The position numbers were made by a program, and so were the translations under genes. This document shows positions 50,616 through 60,498 of a DNA stretch of 64,000 nt, one piece after another. The notes under the pieces are model-generated. The model had not been told where the DNA came from. It saw only the letters and a program-made list of their open reading frames with translations, and did not search any database. Source of the stretch: Cinnamomum chago. Taxonomy: Eukaryota; Streptophyta; Magnoliopsida; Laurales; Lauraceae. The stretch is from assembly GCA_038049695.1 (NCBI GenBank), contig CP142455.1, positions 66,164,501 through 66,228,500 on the forward strand. The letters are read 5' to 3'. The stretch's first letter is position 1; every line of letters starts with the position of its first letter.

Positions 50616-50632
50616 ATTGCCCCCTAGCTCCC
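50616..50632 (-). other. Polypurine tract of the gypsy element
   Basis: GGAGCTAGGGGGCAAT on the minus strand directly precedes the 3' LTR. The truncated copy keeps gagctagggggcaat in the same place. Confidence 0.75.
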
Positions 50633-50937
50633 TGAGCTCGGGCTCTCTCCGAGGTCGGGAGCTAAGACTTGGATGTGACGGGGCTGTCTTTTCGTTTCCC
50701 GCCTTAGGGATACCCTCATTATGGCGCCTCTTCACCTGCCCTGGGCAATAACTAGGGCGTCATGATTGTCCTGCCACAACGGATACGGAGAGCGCCGTTT
50801 CGCATACCCGAGGCGATAAATGTCGTACCAGAGGCATGGCGGAATACTTATCGCCTCTGCCACGTGGAGCCTTCTGTCTGGTAGGACACCGAAGTCGAAG
50901 CGACGCGACGTGCGATAATCAAGAGGGGGCGCTCCTT

Positions 50938-50945
50938 TATAAAAA
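50938..50945 (+). promoter_or_regulatory. TATA box of the antisense gene inside the gypsy element
   Basis: TATAAAAA (context ctcctttataaaaagggctc) lies about 305 nt upstream of the antisense start codon, followed by a CT-rich stretch typical of plant 5' leaders. It is outside the LTR. Inferred from the motif only. Confidence 0.55.
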
Positions 50946-51242
50946 GGGCTCGCTCCTCTTTCTTTCTCTTTTACCTTTGCTGTTAGTTTGAAGGAGGCAC
51001 CGCTGCAACTTTGTTCAACCCAGGAGACCACCGAACTCGGAGACTCTTCGCCCCCTGCTTCCCGTTCCTTGCCAACCCGTCTTCTGCGGTTTTCTTCGCT
51101 TTCTCTGTGAGTTCTGCTTTTTGCCCTCATCTCCTCTTTGTATCTCTCTTTCCTCTGCGATTTCTGAGACTCTTAATCCCTTAGGCCTTCCCAGCTTTTG
51201 TTCCCTTTCATCCGTTTCCTCCTTCTCCTCTGTTTCAAGAAA

Positions 51243-53711
51243 ATGGGGATATTCAGCCACTGGCTAGAGGGCCCTGCAGCCCTAGAGGCTTTTAGGGAAA
51301 ACTTTAGGGTCCCAGAGGATGTCCTGGTGAAACCCTGTGCCTTCCAGGGCTCCGTCGAGGGTTTCGTCACCTATAAGGAATGGATGCCCTTCCCTTTGCT
51401 GGCTGTGTGCGAAGGGGGGGTAAGATTCCCCATCCACCCACTCCTCCGGTCCTGTCTCCACGCGTGGAATCTCTGCCCCTTCCAGTTAATGCCGAATGGC
51501 TTCAAAATAATAATGGGCGTAGCCGAGCTGAACCGGATCTTGGACATCGGCCTCGGCGTGCACGATATAGAAGATGTGTACGACATCTGCAAGGCCGCGG
51601 GGGCCGAGGACGCTTACTACCTTCGGGTCAAGGCCAGGCGCCGTCCCTTGGTGAATGCCCTGGAGGACTCCACCAAATACGCCGGGGATGACCGCTTTTT
51701 GGTCTCGGGGAACTGGGAGTTCTGTGGGGCCGAGACCGAGGTGGACCGGAGGATCCAGGTCCCTCGAAAACCTGGGACACCCCCTAGTAAATGCCCAATC
51801 CTTCTAGGTTAAAGCTTATCTGTCCTTTGCCTGTTATTAAGCCGAACTGATGTCCTTGCCCATTTTTCCGTGTAGGCATTCAGAAGAGGAGGAGAGAGGC
51901 CGGTTTCGACAAGTGGAAACGCAACGACGCGTGGCTAGAGAAGATTGAGCGCTATCACGGTCATCACGACCGAGCCGCTTTTTCCTTGCTGGGGTATAAA
52001 CCTCGGTATCAGTCTTACACCAGGAAGACTGCCGAGATCCCTCTTGTTCCACCGGGGGAAGTCGGACCCGAGCCTGCCGAGACAAACGGTCAAGCCACGG
52101 ATCCTCGGGACCCGATAGTCATCGGCGACAGTCCTCCCCGAGACCGAGGAGAAGCAGAAGAAGAAGAAATGGAGAGGCCGCGCCCAACCTTGAAGAACCT
52201 GGGGGCCCTGATTTTTGGTGGCAAAGCCCCCGATGCCCCCAAGAGTGTCCCTGGCGGGGTAGGCGCCGCCCAGGGGTCCGCCTCCGCCGCCTCCTCTAGC
52301 TTGCCGGGTGCAGCAGGCGCTCCCTCTGCCAAGCCTTCGAAGGGGAAGTCGGGGGAGTCTTCCGGGGCCGCTCGGCAGGCGAGGGAACCTCGTCCGCTCC
52401 AAGAAAGCAGGCCGCGAGTGGTGGAACCCGGGAAGGCGACTCCGCCTCCTCTGCCACAGAAGGAAGCCCGGCCTCGGTCCGTGGCGGCCGGAAAGGAGGG
52501 CGAGAGGCCCCCTCCCGAGAAGAGGCCCCGTCTGGCAGGCGCAGAGGGGAGGCCCCACTCGGCAGAACCGCAACCCGAGCGCTCCACGCCGGCTCCTTGG
52601 AGGCCCAACTTCGACCTCAACCCCAACGAGCCGATGACGGTGGGGGTGCAGCTGGGGACGAGTTGGGAGTCGGTCATGGCTCTCGCCCGGGGATGCGCCC
52701 TCCCCCAGGATATGGAGAGGCACAGGAAAGTCCGGTCTCCGAACTTAATCCATCATACTTTGAGGGCGTCGCTCGAGGTAGCTTTTCTCCCGCATTCCTA
52801 AAATTTTCACTTCTTAGCCACCCGATCCAACCTACTCACCGTTTCTATTCCTTTCGCAGAACGCGCAGAGGCTCCAAGTACTGATGGAGAGGGAGGCGGA
52901 AAGAGCTGCCCAGATTGATGGGCTAGAGAAGGAGAAGAGGAAGCTGGGGAGTGCGCTGGAGGTCAGCGCAGCCGAACTCAAGAAGGCGGAGGAGAAAATC
53001 GCCCAGTACGTAACGGATCAGCAAGCAGCGAAGGCTGAAATCATCAAGTTGCGGGGCGAGAACAAGAACCTGAGGGGCGCCGCGGACGAGAAGGCGAGAA
53101 AGGCGTCCAGGCTGGAGGCTGAGCTCGTGGAGAGGGGGGCCGAGCTCGCGAAGAAAGATGCCGAGGTTGCCGAGAAGCAAGGCGAGCTGGCCAAGAAAGA
53201 GGCTGAGCTTGAGGCCTCCAAGAAGGAGAGATCCGAGGCCGAATCCATCCTGCGAGATCAGGCTACAAAGGCTTACCAGGACGGGGTGGATTGGGCCTCG
53301 GAGGATTACGCGTCTCAGATCATAAATCTGAGCTCAGTGCTGTACGAGATGGGGTGCAAGGCGGCCCTGCTCAAATATGGGGTCTCTGAGGACCATCCCA
53401 TCTTCTCGGATCTTCCTCAGTTCCGACCTGCAGCAGTGGGTTCAGAGCCAGAGCCAGGCTCCAACCCTTCCGAGGCTCCGGCCGATGCCCCCATCGCTCC
53501 TCCTCCGCCCCCGACCTCTGCCGAAGTCCAAGGCACTCCTGTTCCTCCTCTGACCCCGGTTGAAGCTAAAGGCGCTCCTCTTCTTTCTCCGACTCCTGCC
53601 GTCGTCCCGGTGGCCGAGACTCTTGCTGCAGCTCCTACATCTGCTTGTGATCCCCCCATTTCCTCTGCACCTCCGGAGTCGGAGACCCATAAGGAGGTGT
53701 CCAAGGAGTAG
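51243..53711 (+). CDS. Antisense, three-exon gene carried by the gypsy element
   Basis: Opposite in strand to gag-pol, between pol and the 3' LTR. Proposed exons 51243-51786, 51876-52777 and 52860-53711 (544, 902 and 852 nt) join in frame to about 765 residues; introns are 89 and 82 nt, both GT-AG (cccta/gtaaat...tgtag/gc and ctcgag/gtagct...tcgcag/aac). Exon 1 (residues 1-181): MGIFSHWLEGPAALEAF, PLLAVCEGGVRFPIHPLLRS, NGFKIIMGVAELNRILDIG, VHDIEDVYDICK, LVSGNWEF, resembling the plant Transposase_28 (putative gypsy-type transposon) family. Exon 2: KWKRNDAWLEKIERYHGHHD, SLLGYKPRYQSYTRKTAEIP, then a Pro/Arg/Glu-rich tract with basic stretches, possibly nuclear-targeting. Exon 3: about 130 residues of Glu/Lys/Ala-rich heptads (coiled coil), a WASEDYASQIINLSSVLYEM block, a Pro-rich tail. 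The decayed homologue at 39668-40719 uses the same first intron. Function unknown; a catalytic centre is not evident. Confidence 0.75.
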
Positions 53712-54180
53712 ACTTTTTTTTGGAATTTTCCCTATTTTGTAATAATAATTTTTTTTTTTTTTAAGTGTACAGAGATCATGTAATCGTACTTCCTGATTAA
53801 TGAAAAGAAATTCTTTTTCCATCTTGCTGTTTCTCTTCTTTGCTTCTTCTTTTGCAATGGTCTGTGGATGCTCTGATGTGAGGTGATGTCCAAAGTGGAT
53901 GAGGTCGGCAGGAGGGGCCTGCCTCGGGCGGACCTTTTCCAGTTTCGGAAGACTAGGTTGTCCCTTTCCTACTTTTAAATTTTAGCGAGTAAGGAGTCAT
54001 GCTGTCGTTTGACCGAAGGTTAGGCCTTAATGGCACATCTTTGAGGGGGAGGTCCCCGGGGTAAAACGGTGGCGAGCCCCCGACTTACCTGCCGGGGTTC
54101 GGCTGAGGCCCTAGGGTAGGCCGAGTTCCGCGACTTAGGATCATTAGCTTTACAGACGCAGCAGAGGTCGCCTCTTGGTC
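53712..54180. other. Gypsy 3' untranslated region between the two convergent genes
   Basis: No gene is seen. A T-rich run (53747-53762), aataat (53742) and attaatgaaaag (53796) could serve 3'-end formation of the antisense gene. Confidence 0.5.
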
Positions 54181-54459
54181 GGTTGGCCCTGCAACCGAAC
54201 TCAAGGAGGATGGCGCGAGGGCCGGATCCTTGCGGAGTTGGTCCTACGACCGAACTCAAAGAGGATGGCGCGAGGGCCGGATCCTTGCGGAGTTGGTCCT
54301 ACGACCGAACTCAAAGAGGATGGCGCGAGGGCCGGATCCTTGCGGAGTTGGTCCTACGACCGAACTCAAAGAGGATGGCGCGAGGGCCGGATCCTTGCGG
54401 AGTTGGTCCTACGACCGAACTCAAAGAGGATGGCGCGAGGGCCGGATCCTTGCGGAGTT
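54181..54459. repeat. 55-bp tandem array, about five copies
   Basis: The unit contains ggagttggtcctacgaccga, then actcaaagaggatggcgcga. Copies 2-5 are identical; the first is slightly diverged (gccctgcaaccgaactcaag). It lies just downstream of pol on the minus strand. As 55 is not a multiple of 3 and the unit has no stop, all three plus frames are open across it, but there is no reason to think it is translated. Confidence 0.96.
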
Positions 54460-54525
54460 CGAAGAAATACAAGGCAAATCTGTGTCAAAAGGTTCTTCTT
54501 TATTGATCAAACACCTCGAATACAG

Positions 54526-57500
54526 CTAGAAATAAAATTTCTTTAGGTGGGCAGCATTCCATGGCCGGGGCAATTCCTTGCCGTCCATCCCTTCAAGTCT
54601 GTATGCCGACCTGCCCGAGATGGAGACTACTTTGTAGGGGCCGAGCCAATTTGGTGCTAGCTTGCCATCATTGGGATCTCTATCCGCGGGGAGCGCTTTT
54701 TTCAAGACCAGTTCTCCAACCGAGAACCTCCTCTCTTTGACCTTTTGATTATACCCTCGGGAAAGCTGCTGCTGATAGGCGGCCAGACGTACGGATGCTG
54801 CTTCCCTTCGTTCCTCGGCGAGGTCAAGTTCTCTGGCGAGGTTCATCTCGTTCTGCCCTTGATCGAAGAGATTTGTTCTTAAGGTCGGGAGGCCGACTTC
54901 AAGGGGAATGACTGCTTCCATCCCATAGGCTAACGAAAAAGGGGTGGCCGAAGTGGATCGCCTCGGCGTGGTTCTGTATGCCCAGAGGACACTTGGTAAT
55001 TCCTCTGTCCATCTCCCTTTAGCTTTATCAAGCCTTTTCTTCAGCCCCTCCAGGACTACTTTGTTCGAGATCTCTGCTTGCCCATTGCTCTGCGGATAGG
55101 CCGGAGTCGCATAGAGGTTTCTGATGCCGAGCTCTTGACAAAAGCTTTTGAAGAATTTTGAATCGAATTGGGTTCCGTTGTCCGAGACCAGAGCTCTGGG
55201 AATCCCAAACCGTGTGACGATGTTTTTCCACACAAAATTCTTTGTGTCAAGTTCGGTGATGGAGGATAAGGCCTCTGCCTCAATCCATTTTGTGAAGTAA
55301 TCGGTGCCCACCATTAACCATCTTTTGTTTCCCGGAGTTCGGTGGAGAGGTCCGACGATGTCCAGCCCCCACTGAGCAAAGGGCCATGGGCTGGAGATCG
55401 GGCTCAGATCCTGAGCTGGCTGGTGGAGGGAATGGGAAAACTTTTGGCATTTCTCGCATTTCCTGGCGTAGATCTGGGCATCCTTCTGCATGTAGGGCCA
55501 CCAGTAGCCCTGGCTAATAGCTCTGTAGGCCAGCGATCTTCCCCCGATGTGGCTTCCACAGATCCCCTCGTGGATCTCAAATAGAAAATCCTCTACCTTG
55601 CTAGGATGAACGCATTGGAGATATGGTCCGGAGTAGGATTTTCTGTAGAGCTTCTTATCTGGAGATAGCCAAAAGTGAGCTGCCTTCATCCTAACTTTGT
55701 GGGCTTCGTTCCTGTCTTCGGGGAGCTTGTCCTTTCTCAGGAACGTCATGATTGGGTCCATCCAGCTCGGACCGAGGTCAGTGCACAGAACTGGCCGAAC
55801 TGGGAGGAGTTCTATGCTCGGCTTCTCCAACGTCCCCACATCAACTGTCCTTCTTTTCCCAGCCTCTACAGCTGAGGCCAAGCTTGCCAGGGCGTCTGCA
55901 TGGCGATTGGACTCCCTACCGACTTGCCTGACTTCAACTTTTTCAAACTGGGAGAGGAGCTGCCTGGTATGGGCTAGATAGGCCACCATTCTTTCGTCTC
56001 TGGCTTGGTAGTCCCCGCTCAGCTGGCTCGTCACCAACTGGGAGTCGCTGAAGACCACCACCCGTCGTGCCCCCAGTACTCTCGCACTGCCGAGACCAGC
56101 GATAAGTGCTTCATATTCTGCTTCATTGTTTGATGCTTTGAAGTTGAGGGTTAGTGCTTGTTCTATGACTAGTCCTTCCGGGGATTGAAGGACGACCCCA
56201 GCGCCTGCTTTTTTAGAAGTTGATGATCCGTCAACGAAAACTTTCCAGGCCGATCCAAGGAATTCTGTCCAAGGCAGGTCTTCCCTGGTCTCGGTGCTAT
56301 CCTCCTCATTGCCCTTGGATTCCCCCAGTTCGGTATCGAGCGAGGTCGGTGCCGAACTAGGAGAGGTGAATTCGACGATAAAGTCGGCCAGGACTTGTGC
56401 CTTGATTGCCGTTCTGGGCTGATACTGGATGTCGAACTGACCCAACTCCACAGCCCATTTGGAAATTCTGCCAGAGAAGTCCGCCTTCCTGAAAAGCGAC
56501 CTGAGCGGGTACTCGGTGACGACTACTACTGTGTGTGTCTGGAAGTAGTGGGAGAGCTTGCGGGAGGCGCTGACCAGGGCCAATGCTAGTTTCTCGAGTG
56601 GCAGGTACCTGGTTTCGGCGTCGAGCAGGGTCTTGCTGGTGTAATAGATGGGGTGCTGTTGCCCGTCGCCTTCGCGAACCAGGACCGAGCTCACCGCGTG
56701 GTCCGAGACTGCAAGATAAAGATAAAGAAAATCGTCTTGCGACGGAGTGGACAATAGTGGTGGTGAGGAAAGGTACCTTTTGAGCGTCTCAAGTGCCAAT
56801 TCGCATTCTGGAGTCCATTGGAACTTGGAACTCTTCTTCAGGAGCCGAAAGAATGGGCGGCACTTGTCCGACGCGCGACTGATGAAGCGGTTAAGTGCGG
56901 CAGCCATCCCTGTTAGTCTCTGGACCTGCTTGGCCGAGGTGGGGCTCTGGATAGCCCGTATGGCGGCGATCTGCTCCGGGTTGGCCTCGATCCCCCTCCG
57001 AGTAACCAGACTTCCCAGGAATTTGCCGGAGCCGACACCAAATGCACACTTCGAGGCATTGAGTTTGAGCTGGAACTCCCGGAGGATGGCAAACGTTTGA
57101 CGTAGGTCTGACAGGTGGCTCTGCGACTCCCTGGATTTGACTACCATGTCGTCAATATAGACCTCCATCGTCTTTCTGAGCTGATCTCGGAACATCCTGG
57201 TGACCAGCCTCTGATATGTTGCTCCGGCGTTCTTCAGCCCGAAGGGCATCACCTTGTAACAATAGGTGCCCCGAGGTGCGATAAACGCAGTTTTTTCCTC
57301 ATCAGATCTGTGCAGGGGGATCTGATGGTAACCTCGGTAGGCGTCCAAGAAGCTCATTCTGTCATGCCCTGAGGTGGCGTCGATCATCTGGTCGATCTTT
57401 GGGAGCGGGAAGCTATCTTTGGGACAGGCTTTGTTGAGGTCGGTGAAGTCTACACAGACCCTCCACTTGCCGCTCTTCTTCTTTACAACCACTGTGTTGG

Positions 57501-60447
57501 CTAACCACTGGGGATAGTGCACCTCGCGGATTGCCCCAGCTTCGAGGAGCTTCTCCACCTCCTCTATAATCGCCTCTGTCTGTGGGATCCCCGTTCTGCG
57601 AGCCTTCTGCACTACGGGCTTGTGTCCGGGGTCCACATTTAGCTTGTGACATATGACCTCGGGGTCGATCCCGGGCATCTCGTAAGGAGTCCACGCGAAG
57701 ATATCTTTATTCAGGAGCAGGAAATCCAGCAATTCGGCCTTTTCAGCGTCAGGGAGCTGGCTACCCAGCAGGAAGTAGCGCTCCGGATCTTCAGGATTGA
57801 TCCTGACCTCGGTGAGATCTTCTATGCTTTTCTGCCCTGCAGTCCGCCCGACATCCTCGATCTCGGCCTCGAGCTCGGCCATGTGCACCCGTCTCGGTTC
57901 CTCTACTCCCGTTGCTACGACCACGAGACATTCTCGGGCCATCTGTTGGTTTCCGCACACAGTCACTATTTCGACCGTTCCTTCAGGCTTCTCTAATGGA
58001 AACTTGAGTTTTTGATGAAGGGTGGATGGTACTGCCTCCATGGCGTGCAGCCAACTTCGTCCCAATATTACATTGTAGGGGGACGGCGCGTCTATCACCA
58101 TAAAGTCTGCTACCTTTGCCGCGCCTCCGATCCGGACTTCAAGTGAGATCCTGCCCTTGGGGTACACTGGCTGGGCACTAAACCCTATCAAGGGGACGTG
58201 GGCCTCCCGCAGGGCGGATTCGGGCAGGCCGAGCTGTTTGAAACAGCTATAGTATACAATCTCGGTGGAGCTCCCTGGGTCCACAAGGACGCGCTTGGTA
58301 GTGTAATTGTTCAGCCGCAGGGTGAGGATGAGGGCGTCATTGTGGGGGAGCTCGACTTCCTTCAGATCCTCATCCGAGAACCAAATCTTGGGCTTTTCTC
58401 TCTTACGCCTCTTCGAGGCGCTTTCCCACTCTGCCGACATCACCTGCTTGCCATGGGCAGCTCTCCTGGCGTCTGACCGAGCCTGGGCGCTTCCCCTGCC
58501 TGGGGCGGGTGCTAGGTGGATGACATTGATGGTACCCGCCGGCTCATCGCTCTCATGGTCATCGCTGGGTCGAGTGCGCTGCTGTCCTCGGTGGACCCTT
58601 TCCTCCTGTTTGATATACTCCTGGAGGTGTCCGTCATGGACGAGCCTTTCGAGATGGGACTTCAACGCAAAGCAGTCTTCGGTCATGTGCCCGTGCTGCT
58701 TGTGATAGGAGCAGCGCTTCTTCTGATCTCGGATGGATGGGTCGCCTGTCATTGGCCGAGGCCACTGGAAGTATGGCTCTGCCTTGATTTTGTTCAGGAG
58801 TCTATAAATAGGCTCCTTAAACACAACACTGATAGCCCTGTAAGGATCGTTGGCAGGCTTGGCGGACTGTGACCTCGGCTTCTTGCCGCTGTCCGAGGCG
58901 ATTGAGAAGGAGCGGGCGGGCTTCCTTTTATCCGACCTCGGTCGGGGGAATGTTTCTTCCTTGGTGGAGGCCTGGTGTTTCTTCGGGAATCCGAACCGCT
59001 CTGTACCATGGGCCTCGTCTTCTTCCTGCTCAATGTACTGTTTTACCCTTGCCATTAGTGCTTTCATCGTGGCCACGGGGTTTCGGACTAGATCTCTGCG
59101 GAGTTCATTTCCTGGGAGTAACCCCTCCCTGAAGCACATGATGGCGACTTCGTCATTGGCGTCGGTGATCTGGCTGTATATCGTCCAGAACCTTCTGGCG
59201 AAGGCAGTGATACCCTCGCCGTCTTTCATCCGGATCGCCATGAGATTGCTACCTGTCTTCGGGATGACGCGGTGCGCTTGAAACTTTTCAAGGAAAGAGC
59301 TCCGGAGCTGCCGCCAGCTTGAGACCGACCCGGGAGGGAGTGCGCAGAACCACCGGAGAGGGAGGTCTCCCAGACTGGATGAGAAAACCCTGCAGTTCAG
59401 AAGACCGACGTCCCCCCAGACCGACATCCGCTGAGTGAAGTGCCGCAGATGCGCCTCTGGGTCTGAGGCCCCGTCGTAAAGTACGAACCTTGGGACGTTA
59501 AATCTCTCGGGGAGAGAGAAATTCTTAATTTCCTGCGAAAAGGGGGACATGCCCTGATCGTCCTCGTCATGTTCATCAGTCTGGTCTCGGGCAATCCCGA
59601 TTTCGGCCAAGCGGGCCTGGACCTCCTGCTTGACGTAGTAGTCTAGCAACTCCTTGAGGCCTGTCTGGTCTCCGAGTCTCGGGGATTCTGGCTCGTGCTG
59701 CGATCCCCCGAGTCCATCAGGCAGATGGCTGCTACTCGAGCCCTCCTCTTCGCAGTGATATCTCCTTCTGCTGTTGAGGGCCTGCCTCAGTTCTTGGTGG
59801 TCCGGACGGGTCCGCGGTCGCCGGGGAGGTGGACCGCGAGACCTCCTCTCATTCATTTCGAGTCGTTCCTCGAGACGACGGATCACCTCGTCTTTGTGTT
59901 GGAGGGCTTGGTTCCGGGCATCCAGCTCTTTAAGCAGGGGATTGTTATCTCGGTCCCCATGGGTTTGGTGAAAAGACTGGCCGTCATCATGGACGTGCTG
60001 GTGGGAATGACGGGATCCTGTCCTGACGGGAGTCTTGCCCTGTCGTCGAAGATCCGCTGGGGAGGCGTTCCGCTGCGGACCGCCGTGTGACCGCTCGCCA
60101 GTGTGGTGAGGAGCATCACGACGGCTATCCTGGCGGAGGCGCGTGGCTATGGGCCGAGATGAAGAGGCCGATTGGACGACGCCCTCCACGCATGCGGCAC
60201 TCGGCTTTCCCCCTGACCTCCCCTGGCGAGGGTCCTGCGGCTCCTCCTGTCTGATGGGAGGAACCGCTGGCGGTCCCGGGGGGGGAAGGAGAGCACCACG
60301 AAGGTCAGGGGGTGGTTCCGGAACAACCGACTGGGCTGGTTGCGACGGCAAGAATGGTGGGAATGCAGGTTCCTCCCGTAGCGGGAAGGACGATGCTTGT
60401 TTAGACGTCGACGGTCCTCCGCCACCGTTTCTGGTTTTTGGAGGCAT
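54526..60447 (-). CDS. Gag-Pol polyprotein of a Tat-lineage gypsy element
   Basis: 1973 codons, uninterrupted. Gag: Pro-rich N-terminus (1-100), coiled segment (170-205), retrotrans_gag core (about 310-470, HLRHFTQRMSVWGD, LPLRWFCALPPGSVSSW), and a C-X2-H-X4-H-X4-C knuckle at 579-592. Protease: LVDPGSSTEIVYY, active site D723-P-G, with LGRSWL near 796. RT: about 930-1150, VCVDFTDLNKACPKDSFPLP and YIDD at 1097-1100. RNase H 1 about 1210-1330. A second RNase H of RVT_3 type at 1400-1525 (D1406, E1444, D1468, D1518 all present). Integrase: HHCC finger 1626-1668 and D1696, D1756, E1792 (DD35E). No chromodomain. The start at 60447 lies 30 nt inside the primer-binding site. All enzyme motifs are intact, so the element could be active. 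Confidence 0.97.
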   Translation of the reverse strand: MPPKTRNGGGGPSTSKQASSFPLREEPAFPPFLPSQPAQSVVPEPPPDLRGALLPPPGPPAVPPIRQEEPQDPRQGRSGGKPSAACVEGVVQSASSSRPIATRLRQDSRRDAPHHTGERSHGGPQRNASPADLRRQGKTPVRTGSRHSHQHVHDDGQSFHQTHGDRDNNPLLKELDARNQALQHKDEVIRRLEERLEMNERRSRGPPPRRPRTRPDHQELRQALNSRRRYHCEEEGSSSSHLPDGLGGSQHEPESPRLGDQTGLKELLDYYVKQEVQARLAEIGIARDQTDEHDEDDQGMSPFSQEIKNFSLPERFNVPRFVLYDGASDPEAHLRHFTQRMSVWGDVGLLNCRVFSSSLGDLPLRWFCALPPGSVSSWRQLRSSFLEKFQAHRVIPKTGSNLMAIRMKDGEGITAFARRFWTIYSQITDANDEVAIMCFREGLLPGNELRRDLVRNPVATMKALMARVKQYIEQEEDEAHGTERFGFPKKHQASTKEETFPRPRSDKRKPARSFSIASDSGKKPRSQSAKPANDPYRAISVVFKEPIYRLLNKIKAEPYFQWPRPMTGDPSIRDQKKRCSYHKQHGHMTEDCFALKSHLERLVHDGHLQEYIKQEERVHRGQQRTRPSDDHESDEPAGTINVIHLAPAPGRGSAQARSDARRAAHGKQVMSAEWESASKRRKREKPKIWFSDEDLKEVELPHNDALILTLRLNNYTTKRVLVDPGSSTEIVYYSCFKQLGLPESALREAHVPLIGFSAQPVYPKGRISLEVRIGGAAKVADFMVIDAPSPYNVILGRSWLHAMEAVPSTLHQKLKFPLEKPEGTVEIVTVCGNQQMARECLVVVATGVEEPRRVHMAELEAEIEDVGRTAGQKSIEDLTEVRINPEDPERYFLLGSQLPDAEKAELLDFLLLNKDIFAWTPYEMPGIDPEVICHKLNVDPGHKPVVQKARRTGIPQTEAIIEEVEKLLEAGAIREVHYPQWLANTVVVKKKSGKWRVCVDFTDLNKACPKDSFPLPKIDQMIDATSGHDRMSFLDAYRGYHQIPLHRSDEEKTAFIAPRGTYCYKVMPFGLKNAGATYQRLVTRMFRDQLRKTMEVYIDDMVVKSRESQSHLSDLRQTFAILREFQLKLNASKCAFGVGSGKFLGSLVTRRGIEANPEQIAAIRAIQSPTSAKQVQRLTGMAAALNRFISRASDKCRPFFRLLKKSSKFQWTPECELALETLKRYLSSPPLLSTPSQDDFLYLYLAVSDHAVSSVLVREGDGQQHPIYYTSKTLLDAETRYLPLEKLALALVSASRKLSHYFQTHTVVVVTEYPLRSLFRKADFSGRISKWAVELGQFDIQYQPRTAIKAQVLADFIVEFTSPSSAPTSLDTELGESKGNEEDSTETREDLPWTEFLGSAWKVFVDGSSTSKKAGAGVVLQSPEGLVIEQALTLNFKASNNEAEYEALIAGLGSARVLGARRVVVFSDSQLVTSQLSGDYQARDERMVAYLAHTRQLLSQFEKVEVRQVGRESNRHADALASLASAVEAGKRRTVDVGTLEKPSIELLPVRPVLCTDLGPSWMDPIMTFLRKDKLPEDRNEAHKVRMKAAHFWLSPDKKLYRKSYSGPYLQCVHPSKVEDFLFEIHEGICGSHIGGRSLAYRAISQGYWWPYMQKDAQIYARKCEKCQKFSHSLHQPAQDLSPISSPWPFAQWGLDIVGPLHRTPGNKRWLMVGTDYFTKWIEAEALSSITELDTKNFVWKNIVTRFGIPRALVSDNGTQFDSKFFKSFCQELGIRNLYATPAYPQSNGQAEISNKVVLEGLKKRLDKAKGRWTEELPSVLWAYRTTPRRSTSATPFSLAYGMEAVIPLEVGLPTLRTNLFDQGQNEMNLARELDLAEERREAASVRLAAYQQQLSRGYNQKVKERRFSVGELVLKKALPADRDPNDGKLAPNWLGPYKVVSISGRSAYRLEGMDGKELPRPWNAAHLKKFYF

Positions 60448-60477
60448 GGCTTCTGCAGAGGCTTTGGCACAGATCCT

Positions 60478-60496
60478 ATCCCCACAGACGGCGCCA
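60478..60496 (-). other. Primer-binding site of the gypsy element
   Basis: TGGCGCCGTCTGTGGGGA on the minus strand starts two bases after the 5' LTR. The TGGCGCC start is the usual 3'-CCA tRNA complement in plant Ty3 elements; the tRNA was not identified. Confidence 0.8.
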
Positions 60497-60498
60497 AC

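Noticed and set aside
52090-52723. Long minus-strand frames of 195-262 codons
   Set aside because: They are GC-rich shadows of antisense-gene exon 2; that exon is supported by splice joins and a homologue.
54175-54546. Three overlapping 100-123 codon frames with repeated peptide units
   Set aside because: They result from the 55-bp tandem array having no stop in any frame; there is no start context or conservation.
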